Positions 1-7,773 of a DNA stretch of 64,000 nucleotides are shown one piece after another. The position numbers and the translations under genes are program-made. The DNA comes from JAKOVR01 sp031415655. GTDB lineage: Bacteria; Actinomycetota; Acidimicrobiia; Acidimicrobiales; Acidimicrobilacustridaceae. Under the pieces are notes generated by a model, which searched no databases, was not told the DNA's origin, and saw only the letters and a program-made list of their open reading frames with translations. The number at the start of each line of letters is the position of its first letter. Within the stretch, counting starts at the first letter, position 1. Where the stretch lies: contig JANOSD010000030.1 in assembly GCA_031415655.1 (NCBI GenBank), positions 7,541 through 71,540 on the forward strand, written 5' to 3'.

Positions 1-26
1 AGCGCGTCGAACACCGCTTGGGTCAC
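1..26 (-). CDS. ArsR-family regulator, N-terminal fragment cut by window edge
   Basis: A GTG codon at 26-24 overlaps the TGA stop of the upstream SRPBCC gene (GTGA) and reads V-T-Q-A-V-F-D-A-L to the window edge. The string VFDAL is how many ArsR/SmtB regulators of SRPBCC pairs begin (FxALADPTRR follows). Only eight or nine codons are visible, so the call rests on this start, the overlap and the presence of five further ArsR/SRPBCC units in the next 10 kb. Here the regulator would be downstream of its SRPBCC partner, the reverse of the other pairs. Confidence 0.45.
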
Positions 27-670
27 GTCGCTGCGCCGCCCTCGGTGGTGCCGGTATAAAACGCGATAGTGCGGGAAGCGCTCTGCCGGGCCACGTCGGA
101 CTCCTCGCCATCGCGGACTGCGGCGTCGGCCCAGTCGTTCGCGGCGAGTTGAACGAAAGCAATACCGGTGGGGGTGGTCGGGAACGCGAGGCCTTCGGCT
201 GGGTCGAGCGCGGCGTTTGATTCGAGATGCAGACCAAGGCCCATGAGGCTGAGGTCCCAGCCAACGCCCACCGCGCCAGGCCCAAACTGTTCCCAGAAGT
301 CAGGGTCGACAGGTGCCTCATGGACGAGTTTGAGTGTCGTCCCGTTATCGGCAGCGGTGAGGCTGATGGTCAGCCACGAGACCATCGGCCCCATCTCCCA
401 GGTGACAGCAAACGAGTTCGGTTCATCGCACAACTCGATGATTCCGCCGGCGTTGCCCTCGAACTGGTAGCGGCCCCCGACCGACAACTCGCCACTGATC
501 GGGAGGAACCAGCGCGGTATCCGTTCGGGGTTGGTGAGTGCATCCCACAGGTCGTCTTGACCGGTGGGGTATGTCCGGTCGGCGACGACAATTTTGGTCG
601 GCGTGTCGTCGCGCACGCCGGTTCGGACCTCTCGGGTGACAAGACGGACGGTATCGGCAGGATTGATCAC
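23..670 (-). CDS. SRPBCC (AHSA1-like) domain protein
   Basis: A 215-aa protein with the START-like helix-grip fold: the segment DLWDALTNPERIPRWF near residues 40-55 is the usual AHSA1 entry, followed by GELSVGGRYQFEG and a C-terminal long helix rich in acidic residues. These proteins bind hydrophobic ligands in a cavity; no catalytic role can be read. The start is GTG at 670, with AAGGAG at 677-682 six bases upstream. The stop overlaps the start of an ArsR gene, so the two are probably translationally coupled. An inverted repeat at 684-701 lies just upstream and is the likely operator. Ligand unknown. Confidence 0.85.
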   Translation of the reverse strand: MINPADTVRLVTREVRTGVRDDTPTKIVVADRTYPTGQDDLWDALTNPERIPRWFLPISGELSVGGRYQFEGNAGGIIELCDEPNSFAVTWEMGPMVSWLTISLTAADNGTTLKLVHEAPVDPDFWEQFGPGAVGVGWDLSLMGLGLHLESNAALDPAEGLAFPTTPTGIAFVQLAANDWADAAVRDGEESDVARQSASRTIAFYTGTTEGGAAT

Positions 671-683
671 ATCGGACTCCTTC

Positions 684-701
684 TATAAGTGATTGCTTAT
701 A
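684..701. promoter_or_regulatory. Inverted-repeat operator upstream of SRPBCC gene
   Basis: TATAAG-N6-CTTATA is an inverted repeat with six-base arms and a six-base spacer. It ends 13 bases upstream of the GTG start of the 23-670 gene and overlaps a TATAAT-like stretch on the minus strand. Position and symmetry fit an ArsR operator controlling this pair. Confidence 0.6.
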
Positions 702-824
702 TTATCTGACTGAGCGACGGATACTTACTCCCGCGATCTATCTCGGTGTCCACCAGGCTCCGCGTAGCGGCGTGCATTGGTTGACGGCGGGAGGTTCGAG
801 GCCCTGACGGGACGCGATTAATAG

Positions 825-860
825 TTAGGGATTGACCTAAGTATCTGAGCGTCCTATGGT
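825..860 (+). promoter_or_regulatory. Promoter with overlapping operator for leaderless ArsR gene
   Basis: TTAGG-GATTGA-CCTAA (825-840) is a 5-6-5 inverted repeat covering the -35 hexamer TTGACC (832-837). After a 17-bp spacer comes TATGGT (855-860). The ATG at 868 begins seven bases after the -10, so transcription would start at or next to the start codon. A repressor on the palindrome would block sigma contact at -35. Confidence 0.6.
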
Positions 861-867
861 GAGACAC

Positions 868-1242
868 ATGCCTCAGCGAGGCCAGGCCGATCCTGCGCTG
901 CCCACCATCTTCCACGCACTTGCCGACCCAACCCGCCTCGCCGTCGTCGAGCGCCTCAGCATCTCGCCGGCCTCGGCGAGCGAGTTGGCGAAGCCGTTCG
1001 CGATGGCCCTCCCGTCATTCATGCAGCACATGGCAGTGCTGGAGCGGGGAGCGATCGTGACCTCCCACAAGTCCGGGCGGGTCCGCACCTACCAGCTCAC
1101 CCCCGGCGCGTTGCAGCTCGCCGCGGCGTGGCTGGCCGAGTTCCGCAACCACTGGGAGCGCAAGCTCGACCAGCTCGACTACCTGCTGATCACAACTACC
1201 AACCCCAAACCCAAGGAAGACCATGAACCACTTCACCCCTGA
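868..1242 (+). CDS. ArsR-family transcriptional regulator
   Basis: A winged-helix repressor of 124 aa. The motif IFHALADPTRLAVVERL followed by ASELAKPFAMALPSFMQHMAVLERG is the helix-turn-helix of the ArsR/SmtB group that pairs with SRPBCC proteins; no metal-binding cysteines are present. An in-frame ATG at 856 would add four residues but lies inside the predicted -10 box, so I prefer 868, which gives a leaderless mRNA. The gene overlaps the next SRPBCC gene by 20 bp, indicating one operon. It probably represses its own operon through the palindrome at 825-840. Confidence 0.87.
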   Translation: MPQRGQADPALPTIFHALADPTRLAVVERLSISPASASELAKPFAMALPSFMQHMAVLERGAIVTSHKSGRVRTYQLTPGALQLAAAWLAEFRNHWERKLDQLDYLLITTTNPKPKEDHEPLHP

Positions 1243-1711
1243 CCCCACCCTCGACCTCGTGCTCGAACGCACGATCCCCGTGCCGCCCGAGCGGGTCTGG
1301 GACGCGTGGACGCAACCGGAGCTGCTGATGCAGTGGTTCACCCCCGCACCGTGGAAGACGGTCGCCTCCGAGCTCGACGTGCGGCCCGGTGGTCGCTGTC
1401 TGACGACGATGGAATCCCCGGAAGGTGAGCGCTTCCCGAACGAGGGCTGCTACTTGCAGGTGGAACCAAACCGGCTCCTGGTGTTCACCAGCGTGATGAC
1501 CGCGGACTTCCGCCCGCTCGCGCCGAGCAATGGAGCCGGCGACCTCGCCTTCACCGCACGGATCGAGATCGAGCCCGCGCCGGGCGGCGGCACCCACTAT
1601 CGGGCGATCGCCATGCACGCGCACGAGGACGCCTGTAAGCAGCACGCCGACATGGGCTTCGCCGAGGGCTGGGGCGCCGCCCTCGACCAACTGGTCGCAC
1701 TGCTGTCGTGA
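1223..1711 (+). CDS. SRPBCC (AHSA1) domain protein
   Basis: A 162-aa helix-grip protein: TIPVPPERVWDAWTQPELLMQWF near the N-terminus, the DVRPGGRC strand-turn, and the C-terminal GWGAALDQLVALL helix are standard for the AHSA1/CalC-like family. It lies in the operon of the preceding ArsR regulator and starts inside it. The ligand and biological role are not evident; in this family the regulator-partner arrangement suggests response to a small hydrophobic compound. Confidence 0.87.
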   Translation: MNHFTPDPTLDLVLERTIPVPPERVWDAWTQPELLMQWFTPAPWKTVASELDVRPGGRCLTTMESPEGERFPNEGCYLQVEPNRLLVFTSVMTADFRPLAPSNGAGDLAFTARIEIEPAPGGGTHYRAIAMHAHEDACKQHADMGFAEGWGAALDQLVALLS

Positions 1712-1791
1712 GCGGCGACAGTTGAACGAGTTGGACGACTGTGGAGCGCGACGTACTTGCCGCTATGTCCCACAGGCCTCCTGGCGGGGAA

Positions 1792-1818
1792 TGTCGAGAA
1801 TGTGAGAATTGCTCCGTC
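1792..1818 (+). promoter_or_regulatory. Candidate ECF42-dependent promoter
   Basis: TGTCGA (1792-1797) is followed after 17 bases by CGTC (1815-1818). I recall that group ECF42 sigma factors recognise TGTCGA at -35 and a CGA/TC-type -10. It lies about 50 bp upstream of the YCII gene that is coupled to an ECF42-like sigma factor, so autoregulation is likely. Confidence 0.5.
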
Positions 1819-1865
1819 CTAGGGTGAACGCGGCCAAGGGGCCGACATCAGACAAGGAGAACATC

Positions 1866-2273
1866 ATGGCCAAGTACTTGTTGCTTAAGCATTACCGAGG
1901 CGCCCCGGCGCCCGTGAACGCAGTCGCGATGGACCAGTGGACGCCCGATGAGGTCGATGCGCACATCCGGTTCATGAGCGACTTCGCCGGTCGGCTTGAG
2001 CGCAGCGGCGAGTTCATCGACGGACAGGCGGTGTCGCCCGAAGGGGTGTGGGTTCGCTACGACGGCGAAGGGCGGCCGCCGGTCACCGACGGCCCGTTCG
2101 CCGAAACGAAGGACCTGATCGCGGGGTGGATGGTGATCGACGTCGACAGCTACGACCGTGCAATCGAGCTGGCGGGCGAACTGTCCGCAGCACCGGGGGC
2201 GGGGGGCGAACCCATCCATGAATGGCTCGAAGTCCGACCCTTCCTGGCCCTGCCGCCCAACTTCGGTCAGTGA
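1866..2273 (+). CDS. YCII/DGPF-domain protein, partner of ECF42 sigma factor
   Basis: A 135-aa protein of the YCII-related superfamily. MAKYLLLKHYRGAP opens the ferredoxin-like fold, and VTDGPFAETKDLIAGWMVID carries the DGPF signature that names the family. The start at 1866 is chosen because AAGGAG lies at 1855-1860; the longer frame from 1809 has no ribosome site. The stop overlaps the GTG start of the sigma factor gene, as in many actinobacterial ECF42 loci where DGPF proteins are regulon members. The biochemical function of DGPF proteins is not known. Confidence 0.88.
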   Translation: MAKYLLLKHYRGAPAPVNAVAMDQWTPDEVDAHIRFMSDFAGRLERSGEFIDGQAVSPEGVWVRYDGEGRPPVTDGPFAETKDLIAGWMVIDVDSYDRAIELAGELSAAPGAGGEPIHEWLEVRPFLALPPNFGQ

Positions 2274-3427
2274 ATGTGATCGACGCTGAGCTGCGTGCGC
2301 TCATCCCCCAGGTACTGAGCGTCCTCGTCCGCCGCGGAGCGGATTTCGCGACGGCCGAGGACGCCGTACAAGAGGCGCTCATCCGGGCTCTCGCCCGGTG
2401 GGGGGAGGAGCCGCCGGCCGATCCGACGGGGTGGCTCATCACCGTCGCGTGGAGAGCCTTCCTCGACATGTCGCGATCAGACGTGTCACGTCGCGCCCGG
2501 GAATCTCGATTCGACACCGAACTGCCGGCCGCCGCGATCCCGAGCGCCGACGACACGCTGCGGCTCTACTTCCTGTGCGCGAACCCTGATCTGACATCGT
2601 CGTCCGCGGTCGCGTTAACGCTGCGAGCCATGGGTGGCCTCACCACACGCCAGATCGCTCAGGCCTACCTCGTGCCCGAACCCACCATGGCCCAGCGCAT
2701 CAGCCGCGCCAAACACACGGTCAGCCGAGCCGGTGTCGATCGTCCCGGCGACGTGGGCACGGTGATGCGGGTGCTGTACCTGGTCTTCAACGAGGGGTAC
2801 TCCGGCGACATCGATCTCGCCGCCGAAGCGATCCGGCTGACTCGTCAGCTCGCTGGCTTGGTGGATGACCCCGAGGCCCAAGGTTTGCTCGCCCTGATGC
2901 TCCTCCACCACGCCCGCCGCCACAGCCGCACCCGGCCGGACGGAAGCATCGTGACCCTCGCCGAGCAGGACCGTCACCAATGGGACACCGAACTGATCAC
3001 CGAGGGAGTCCACATCACCCACGCCGCGCTCGCCCAAGATCGGCTCGGCGAGTACCAGGCGCAAGCGGCGATTGCGGCGCTCCATGCCGACGCGCCCCGC
3101 ATCGAGGAAACCGACTGGGTCCAGATCGTGGAGTGGTACGACGAACTGCTCCAGTTCGCCGACACGTCAATCGTCCGACTCAACCGTGCCGTCGCCGTCG
3201 GCGAGGCCGATGGCGCTCCCGCCGGACTGACGGCATTAGCCGGCATCGACGAGCACGCTCCGCGGCGCGACGCGGTCGGGGCCTACCTCCACGAGAAGAA
3301 CGGCGATCTCGAGCTCGCCGCCCGCCTGTATGCCAACGCAGCCCACAACGCCCCCAACCTTGCCGAACGCGACCATCAGGCCCGTCAAGCAACCCGAATC
3401 AATCAGCAACTCCGACAGCACAATTGA
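2270..3427 (+). CDS. ECF42-type RNA polymerase sigma factor with C-terminal extension
   Basis: A sigma factor of about 385 aa, roughly twice the size of a plain ECF factor. Region 2 is seen in ATAEDAVQEALIRALARW followed by GWLITVAWRAFLDMSRSD, and region 4 in LTTRQIAQAYLVPEPTMAQRISRAK. The remaining 200 residues are the helical SnoaL/TPR-like extension of group ECF42 (DUF6596), including RVLYLVFNEGYSG and YDELLQFADTSIVRLNRAVA. I chose GTG at 2270, which overlaps the DGPF gene's TGA. ECF42 factors lack a classical anti-sigma factor; the extension is thought to regulate activity. Confidence 0.9.
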   Translation: MNVIDAELRALIPQVLSVLVRRGADFATAEDAVQEALIRALARWGEEPPADPTGWLITVAWRAFLDMSRSDVSRRARESRFDTELPAAAIPSADDTLRLYFLCANPDLTSSSAVALTLRAMGGLTTRQIAQAYLVPEPTMAQRISRAKHTVSRAGVDRPGDVGTVMRVLYLVFNEGYSGDIDLAAEAIRLTRQLAGLVDDPEAQGLLALMLLHHARRHSRTRPDGSIVTLAEQDRHQWDTELITEGVHITHAALAQDRLGEYQAQAAIAALHADAPRIEETDWVQIVEWYDELLQFADTSIVRLNRAVAVGEADGAPAGLTALAGIDEHAPRRDAVGAYLHEKNGDLELAARLYANAAHNAPNLAERDHQARQATRINQQLRQHN

Positions 3428-3499
3428 TCTCGGGCACGCCAGGAAACCAACGCCAGACGATCCAGCCGTGGAGATCGCAAGCACCGCTAGCTTGGGGGC

Positions 3500-3895
3500 G
3501 TGGCGCACCCTCAGATGTTCGACGACGATGATCCGCTGCTCGCTCAGGTGCGGGAGTTGGCAGCAGCCCTTCCAGGTTCCCACGAGAAGGTCTCGCACGG
3601 CCGGCCGGCGTTTTTCACGGCGAAGGTGTTCGCCTACTACGGCGGCTCGCGAAAGATCGACGGGGAGTGGATCCAGCACCCACAGTCGATCGTGGTGAAA
3701 CCAGACCAAGACGACCGGCCTGCACTGCTACAGGATCGGCGTGTCTACGTTCCTGCCTACTTCGGACCGTCGGGCTGGATCGGCTACGACGTCGACGACG
3801 AGGTCGATTGGGAGGAGGTCCGCGAGCTCGTGGACGCCTCGTTCCGACTCACGGCACCGCGGCGTCTGGTCGCCGAGCTCGACGACTCGGAGTAG
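3500..3895 (+). CDS. MmcQ/YjbR-family protein
   Basis: A 131-aa protein with the cytosolic double-wing fold of the MmcQ/YjbR family: ALPGSHEKVSHGRPAFFTAKVFAYY in the first third and YFGPSGWIGYDVDDEVDWEEVRELVDASFRL near the end are typical. The start is GTG at 3500 after a G-rich stretch. Members are often called DNA-binding, but a molecular role is not established. It stands alone, downstream of the sigma factor. Confidence 0.85.
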   Translation: MAHPQMFDDDDPLLAQVRELAAALPGSHEKVSHGRPAFFTAKVFAYYGGSRKIDGEWIQHPQSIVVKPDQDDRPALLQDRRVYVPAYFGPSGWIGYDVDDEVDWEEVRELVDASFRLTAPRRLVAELDDSE

Positions 3896-3968
3896 CTGCC
3901 CTCGCACCAAGTTCGCCTATCGAAAATCATGAAGTCAGTTGTTGACATGCGTCGATCGGTTCCGGGCG

Positions 3969-4331
3969 CTACCAGCCGTCGGTACCCTCCCGGTCCCACG
4001 CGGGCAAGGGCACGTCGCTCGGTAACCCGTCAGGATTCGTCCATCGATGGTTGAGCACCGCCGTCGCCCAGGTGAATCAGGCGATGAGCTGAAACCGTAG
4101 ACGAGGGTCGGTTTGGATCTCCACGTCGTCGAGGGCAAGGACGAACGCTGCGACCGCTCGTACGTCCATCTGCTCAAGGGGTCCGTTGCCGGTGTGGACG
4201 CGCACGACATGCGAGTAGCCGGCAATCGATTCCGTATGAGTAGCCGGCCCGCCGAACTGCTCGCACCAGTATGCGGCGTGCCGTTGTGTGCGCTGTGGGA
4301 GCGCGCCATCCTCGGCTCTTCGGTCATCCCG
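3969..4331 (-). pseudogene. Truncated-hemoglobin (group II-like) pseudogene
   Basis: Reading the minus strand from 4331 gives AAYWCEQFGGPATHT, then AGYSHVVRVHTGNGP, VAAFVLALDDVEI and, after one in-frame TGA at 4079-4077, FTWATAVLNHRW and LPSDVPLPAWD. Order and spacing match the E-to-H helices of bacterial truncated hemoglobins (WxGEVFGGP, proximal HxxxR region, WGT..A, terminal PxWxW). The N-terminal A and B helices with the distal haem pocket are missing, and a stop precedes the fragment. It therefore cannot make a globin. I see nothing else between 3896 and 4541. Confidence 0.7.
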
Positions 4332-4541
4332 TCAAGATCCACAAGCCCAAAACCGCGTGCCCAAGATCCCAGAATCACGGGGCAGACGCGTGTAGGAAAC
4401 CTTCAGTCACTCGTGGTCGAATTCAGGTCGGCATGCCGTGGCGCGGAGGAACAATCCGTATCCGATGGCGTCGGTATTGCGAAGCAGCATGCCGGCGGGG
4501 CCCGCGTTCGCTGCGGTCATCGTCTCTCACATCGCCGCCTT

Positions 4542-5018
4542 CTACCTCCCCTTCCCCGCGAGGAAGAGGTTGATCGTCTTTTCGACTCGCCGTTGTCGGG
4601 TGTCGGCGGCTTTCGCTGCGTTGATGTTGTCGACGTGGTAGCGCTGCAAGCTGTTGGACAGACCGGCGAAGAACAAGGCCGCGTCGGGGTTCGCGGTGAA
4701 TGCCTCGGCGAGGTCGTCGGGGACGTCGACCGAAGGAGGCGTTGTGTCGACCGTGACCGTCACATGAATGGCGTCGCCGGCGGAAAGGCCGGTGGCCTTT
4801 CGGATCGCCGCGCTCACCGGAATCATTGCCCGGCCGCCCATGACGCCGATCGTCGTGCGGTAGCTGTAACCGTTCACCGTGACCTGGACGGGAGGGCGTT
4901 TGCCGGCCCCGAGCGTGTCTATGACTTCGGGTGGGACCACGATGCCGGTGGGGTTCTTGCCTGGTTCCTGGGCGAGTGTCGTGGCAAACGAAACGGTCGC
5001 CGCAGTGTTGTTGGTCAT
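4542..5018 (-). CDS. YdeI/OmpD-associated-like protein with DUF1905 domain
   Basis: A 158-aa protein. The N-terminal part, including GIVVPPEVIDTLGAGKRPPVQVTVNGYSYRTTIGVMGGRAMIPV, is a DUF1905-type beta domain; the C-terminal half, with DDLAEAFTANPDAALFFAGLSNSLQRYHVDNI followed by RRVEKTINLFLAGK, is the YdeI helical domain. I chose ATG at 5018 because the residues before it are of biased composition. Function is unknown beyond loose links to antimicrobial-peptide tolerance for YdeI relatives. Confidence 0.82.
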   Translation of the reverse strand: MTNNTAATVSFATTLAQEPGKNPTGIVVPPEVIDTLGAGKRPPVQVTVNGYSYRTTIGVMGGRAMIPVSAAIRKATGLSAGDAIHVTVTVDTTPPSVDVPDDLAEAFTANPDAALFFAGLSNSLQRYHVDNINAAKAADTRQRRVEKTINLFLAGKGR

Positions 5019-5170
5019 TGCTGTCCTTCGCGGCGCCTGGGCCAGACGGTGGGACGATCCTTCCAGCTCTCGCAACCCGAAGATACACCGGAGGACCTGA
5101 CGAGCCCACCGGGCCCGTCACGGTCATACTCGCTCTCCGAGTGAGGCCCGCTGCAGATCGCGTGCGCCTC

Positions 5171-5758
5171 TCAGTGAGGCCGTGTCCAGTTGGGGTCCCG
5201 GCCGATGAAACCAATGAGGCGCGTCATGGCAGCAGCGTCGTCGGCGACTTGAAACCGTAGCCCGTACTGGCCCGATGAACGGAGCAGCGCTTCGATGGGT
5301 TCCATTCCCGCGACGAGCACGGTGCAGAAGTCCGGGTCGAGTTCGGGTTCAGTTCCGGTGGCGGTGGCGAGGTCCCAGGTGTGCATGAAGACGTCGGCCG
5401 TGTAAAAGCGGTCGATGGCTTCGTCGAGCTGGTGCGTACCCGCGTGGGGATGGGTGAACGTCGAGGCCGCCGCCTTCTTGTCGTCGAGTAGAGCTTGCAC
5501 GGCCTCCGTCTGCACCTGCCATGCGCCGGTCGGATCGGTGTCGACGGTCGGCCCGTCGGGCAGCTCGACCCCGCCGGTGGCCAGGAACGCGGGGAACCAT
5601 TCGACGAGGTGACGAACGATGTCTTGAGCGACCCAGCCGGCGACCGGCGTGGCCGCTTGCCAGTCGGAGGTGGCCTCGACCACCATGCTGAATCGCTGAG
5701 CGACGGAGCGATGACGTTCCGATGGCGAGAGCGCGGCGAGGAGCGTGGGCTCAGGCAT
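5171..5758 (-). CDS. TIGR03086-family metal-binding protein (DinB/MDMPI-like)
   Basis: A 195-aa four-helix protein. SERHRSVAQRFSMVVEA, DWQAATPVAGWVAQDIVRHLVEW and DRFYTADVFMHTWDLATATG place the three histidine-bearing helices of the mycothiol-dependent maleylpyruvate isomerase/DinB-like superfamily. The ATG at 5758 overlaps the SRPBCC stop by 8 bp, so a longer frame extending to 6100 is not the gene. It is the third gene of an ArsR-SRPBCC-TIGR03086 operon. The substrate is unknown; a thiol-dependent detoxification role is inference. Confidence 0.86.
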   Translation of the reverse strand: MPEPTLLAALSPSERHRSVAQRFSMVVEATSDWQAATPVAGWVAQDIVRHLVEWFPAFLATGGVELPDGPTVDTDPTGAWQVQTEAVQALLDDKKAAASTFTHPHAGTHQLDEAIDRFYTADVFMHTWDLATATGTEPELDPDFCTVLVAGMEPIEALLRSSGQYGLRFQVADDAAAMTRLIGFIGRDPNWTRPH

Positions 5759-6242
5759 CGCTGGCCTCAAGTAGCGCGTCGAGTTTTCGGTAGCCCTCGT
5801 CGATGCCGGTCTCCATCCCGGAGGAGAGCCATGCGTCGCGCGCCTCGAAGCTGTCGCAGAGCGATTGCGCGTGCAGTCGGGTGTGGCCGTCGCCGAGGTC
5901 CTCGAAACGCAGCGTCTCCAAGGCGACATCGTCAGGCATCCCAAGAAAGGTGAAGGTCTGCACGATCCTGTTGTCGGTGATCTGGTGGAAACAGCCGCGG
6001 AACTCGTAGCCGATGCCGTCGCGTGTCGCGACGTAGTGCCAACAGCCACCGTCGCGGGCATCCCACTCGACGATTCTGGTGTCCATCCCGTCGGGCCCAA
6101 CCCATCGGGCGAAGATTTCCGGGTCGGTATGGACCCGCAACAACTGTGGCGGCGTCGCTGCGAAATCCCGGGTGATCCGGATCACGGGGACGCGGTCGTC
6201 GGCCTCGATCTTGGCTTCGTGGCGTAGCTGGTTGGTTGTCAT
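5751..6242 (-). CDS. SRPBCC (AHSA1) domain protein
   Basis: A 163-aa helix-grip protein: ITRDFAATPPQLLRVHTDPEIFARWVGPDGMDTRI and the internal GFRGCFHQI-type strand (here YEFRGCFHQIT) match AHSA1 members. The ATG overlaps the stop of the upstream ArsR gene (ATGA), and its stop overlaps the TIGR03086 gene, giving three tightly coupled genes. Ligand unknown. Confidence 0.88.
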   Translation of the reverse strand: MTTNQLRHEAKIEADDRVPVIRITRDFAATPPQLLRVHTDPEIFARWVGPDGMDTRIVEWDARDGGCWHYVATRDGIGYEFRGCFHQITDNRIVQTFTFLGMPDDVALETLRFEDLGDGHTRLHAQSLCDSFEARDAWLSSGMETGIDEGYRKLDALLEASDA

Positions 6243-6607
6243 CGTGTTTTCCTTTCACGCTTGAGTGGTGCTTGTTCGGAGGGGTCGAGCCAGTTCATCT
6301 CTGCCAGCACCGAATCGAGTCGCCGATACCGCTGCTCGGCGTCGCGGCGGTAACGCTCGATCCACTTCGTCATTAGGTCGAACACTTCTGCTTCGAGATG
6401 CACCGAGCGCCGCTGCGCATCAGCGGTCTTCGTCACCAGCCCAGCCGCTTCGAGGACCTTCAACTGTTTCGAGATCGCCTGGACACTGACGTCGTACGGC
6501 GCCGCCAACTCGCCCACGGTGGCGTCGGCCATCGACAGACGCGCCACGATGTCGCGCCGTGTCGGGTCCGCCAATGCGGCGAAGACCTCCGAGAGTGGAT
6601 CAGCCAT
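6239..6607 (-). CDS. ArsR-family transcriptional regulator
   Basis: A 122-aa winged-helix repressor: VFAALADPTRRDIVARLS, then ATVGELAAPYDVSVQAISKQLKVLEAAGLV form the helix-turn-helix and are close to the regulators at 8263 and 9445. No metal-binding cysteines are seen. It is the first gene of an operon with SRPBCC and TIGR03086 genes. Two palindromes upstream (6617-6632 and 6662-6677) flank the promoter and are the likely autoregulatory sites. Confidence 0.9.
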   Translation of the reverse strand: MADPLSEVFAALADPTRRDIVARLSMADATVGELAAPYDVSVQAISKQLKVLEAAGLVTKTADAQRRSVHLEAEVFDLMTKWIERYRRDAEQRYRRLDSVLAEMNWLDPSEQAPLKRERKTR

Positions 6608-6616
6608 GTTTCATCC

Positions 6617-6677
6617 TCAACTAATTGGTTGAAGAGAACCTAGACCGTCGATCGTTCGTTGTCAACCAAATGGTTGA
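6617..6677 (-). promoter_or_regulatory. Promoter bracketed by two ArsR operators
   Basis: TCAACTAATTGGTTGA (6617-6632) and TCAACCAAATGGTTGA (6662-6677) are near-palindromes 45 bp apart. Between them on the minus strand are TTGACA (6665-6660) and TAGGTT (6642-6637) with a 17-bp spacer. The distal operator overlaps the -35 and the proximal one sits just downstream of the expected transcription start. Confidence 0.68.
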
Positions 6678-6737
6678 ACATGTCGCCCCAGCGGCGGGCG
6701 AATCACTCAGCTTGGCTTCGAGCTTGTGGTAGCCCGG

Positions 6738-7187
6738 TCAGTCGCTTGGAGTCCGTTCGGACTCCTCGGCTGCGTCCATGCCGTATCGAATTGCCGCTTG
6801 CAGCGTATCGATATTGATGTCGACAATCTTCGTGAACCTGATGCAGTATCCAGTGACGCTTGCCTTACCGAGTTGATCCCCAAACTTGGAGCGAAGAATT
6901 GTCTTGTCGTTCAGACCGAGGACGTATACGGAGATTCCCGTCTTGTTGGCACTCAAGCCAATTCGGTAGAAGTCTTTCGTGGTCCCATTGGCGTACGTGA
7001 TGGTGTAGCGGCCATACCCGATGCTGGGGTTGGCGACGACTTTGCCGTCAGGGTTTCTGCCGTCGTTGAACCACAGCTCGGCATCCGGGAACGTGCGAAG
7101 CATGAAGCGGTGCAACTCCTCGAGCTCACTCCGCTTGGGTTCGGGTTGACGAGCAAGATAGTCATTGATTTCGTTCTCGGGGCTCAT
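6738..7187 (-). CDS. DUF1801 domain protein
   Basis: A 149-aa protein of the YdhG/DUF1801 group: NDYLARQPEPKRSELEELHRFMLRTFPDAE at the start and the central GYGRYTITYANGTTKDFYRIGLSANK with CIRFTKIVDINIDTLQAAIRYGM at the end follow the family pattern. No catalytic residues are assigned for the family. It is on the same strand as the downstream ArsR operon but has its own spacing. Confidence 0.83.
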   Translation of the reverse strand: MSPENEINDYLARQPEPKRSELEELHRFMLRTFPDAELWFNDGRNPDGKVVANPSIGYGRYTITYANGTTKDFYRIGLSANKTGISVYVLGLNDKTILRSKFGDQLGKASVTGYCIRFTKIVDINIDTLQAAIRYGMDAAEESERTPSD

Positions 7188-7230
7188 TTGGTTTCCGGTC
7201 CTCTTGTCGTGCGCGTGCGTAGTTGCCGGG

Positions 7231-7271
7231 CGTGATCACGGGGTGGATTACACGGCTGGATAGTGATCACG
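7231..7271. repeat. Two copies of a GTGATCAC palindrome
   Basis: CGTGATCACG at 7231-7240 and GTGATCACG at 7263-7271 share the perfect palindrome GTGATCAC, with starts 31 bp apart. They lie between the SRPBCC stop (7267) and the DUF1801 start (7187). Possible operator for DUF1801; no protein is assigned. Confidence 0.35.
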
Positions 7272-7773
7272 AAGGCAGATCGTCGAGCTCGGTGAGTAGG
7301 GCGTCGATCTGGGACATCCAGACCTTCATGCCTTCGGCCACGCCCGTGGCGATCGCTTGCTCCATCCCTTCGACGGAGTCGAAATGCGTGGTAAGGATCA
7401 TGCGGGTCGTGTCGCCGGCGGCTTCGAAGTCGATCTCCATTCGTGTCATGGAATTGCCGTCGCTGGGGGTTCCGTCGTCTTCAATGATGGCGTCTTCGAG
7501 CACGAGCCTGGTGGGGGCATCGACCTCGACCACGTTCCAGGTGCCGTCGAATCGGTCGTCGCCATCGGGGTTGGACATGAAGTAGGTGATCGTGCCCCCT
7601 GGAGTGAGGTCGTGATGCTCGAAGGTGGCGGGAAACCCTGGAGGACCCCACCACCGCTCAAGTAGGCGCGGATCGGCCCATAGCTGCCACACGGTGGTGA
7701 TGGATGCCTTGAACTCTGCCGTGATGACCATGGTCTTGGCCGCCGCGTTCTTATCGATGTTCCAAACAGTCAT
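7267..7773 (-). CDS. SRPBCC (AHSA1) domain protein
   Basis: A 168-aa helix-grip protein: ITAEFKASITTVWQLWADPRLLERWWGPPGFPATF, then HDLTPGGTITYFMSNPDGD and the DDTRM-type strand GDTTRMILTTHF are the clearest AHSA1 signature in this window. The start overlaps the ArsR stop by ATGA. A C-terminal helix (GMEQAIATGVAEGMKVWMSQID) closes the cavity. Ligand unknown. Confidence 0.9.
   Translation of the reverse strand: MTVWNIDKNAAAKTMVITAEFKASITTVWQLWADPRLLERWWGPPGFPATFEHHDLTPGGTITYFMSNPDGDDRFDGTWNVVEVDAPTRLVLEDAIIEDDGTPSDGNSMTRMEIDFEAAGDTTRMILTTHFDSVEGMEQAIATGVAEGMKVWMSQIDALLTELDDLPS

Noticed and set aside
4113..5144. 343-aa plus-strand open frame
   Set aside because: It is antisense to the YdeI-like gene and the globin remnant, arginine-rich and without motifs; a GC-driven shadow.
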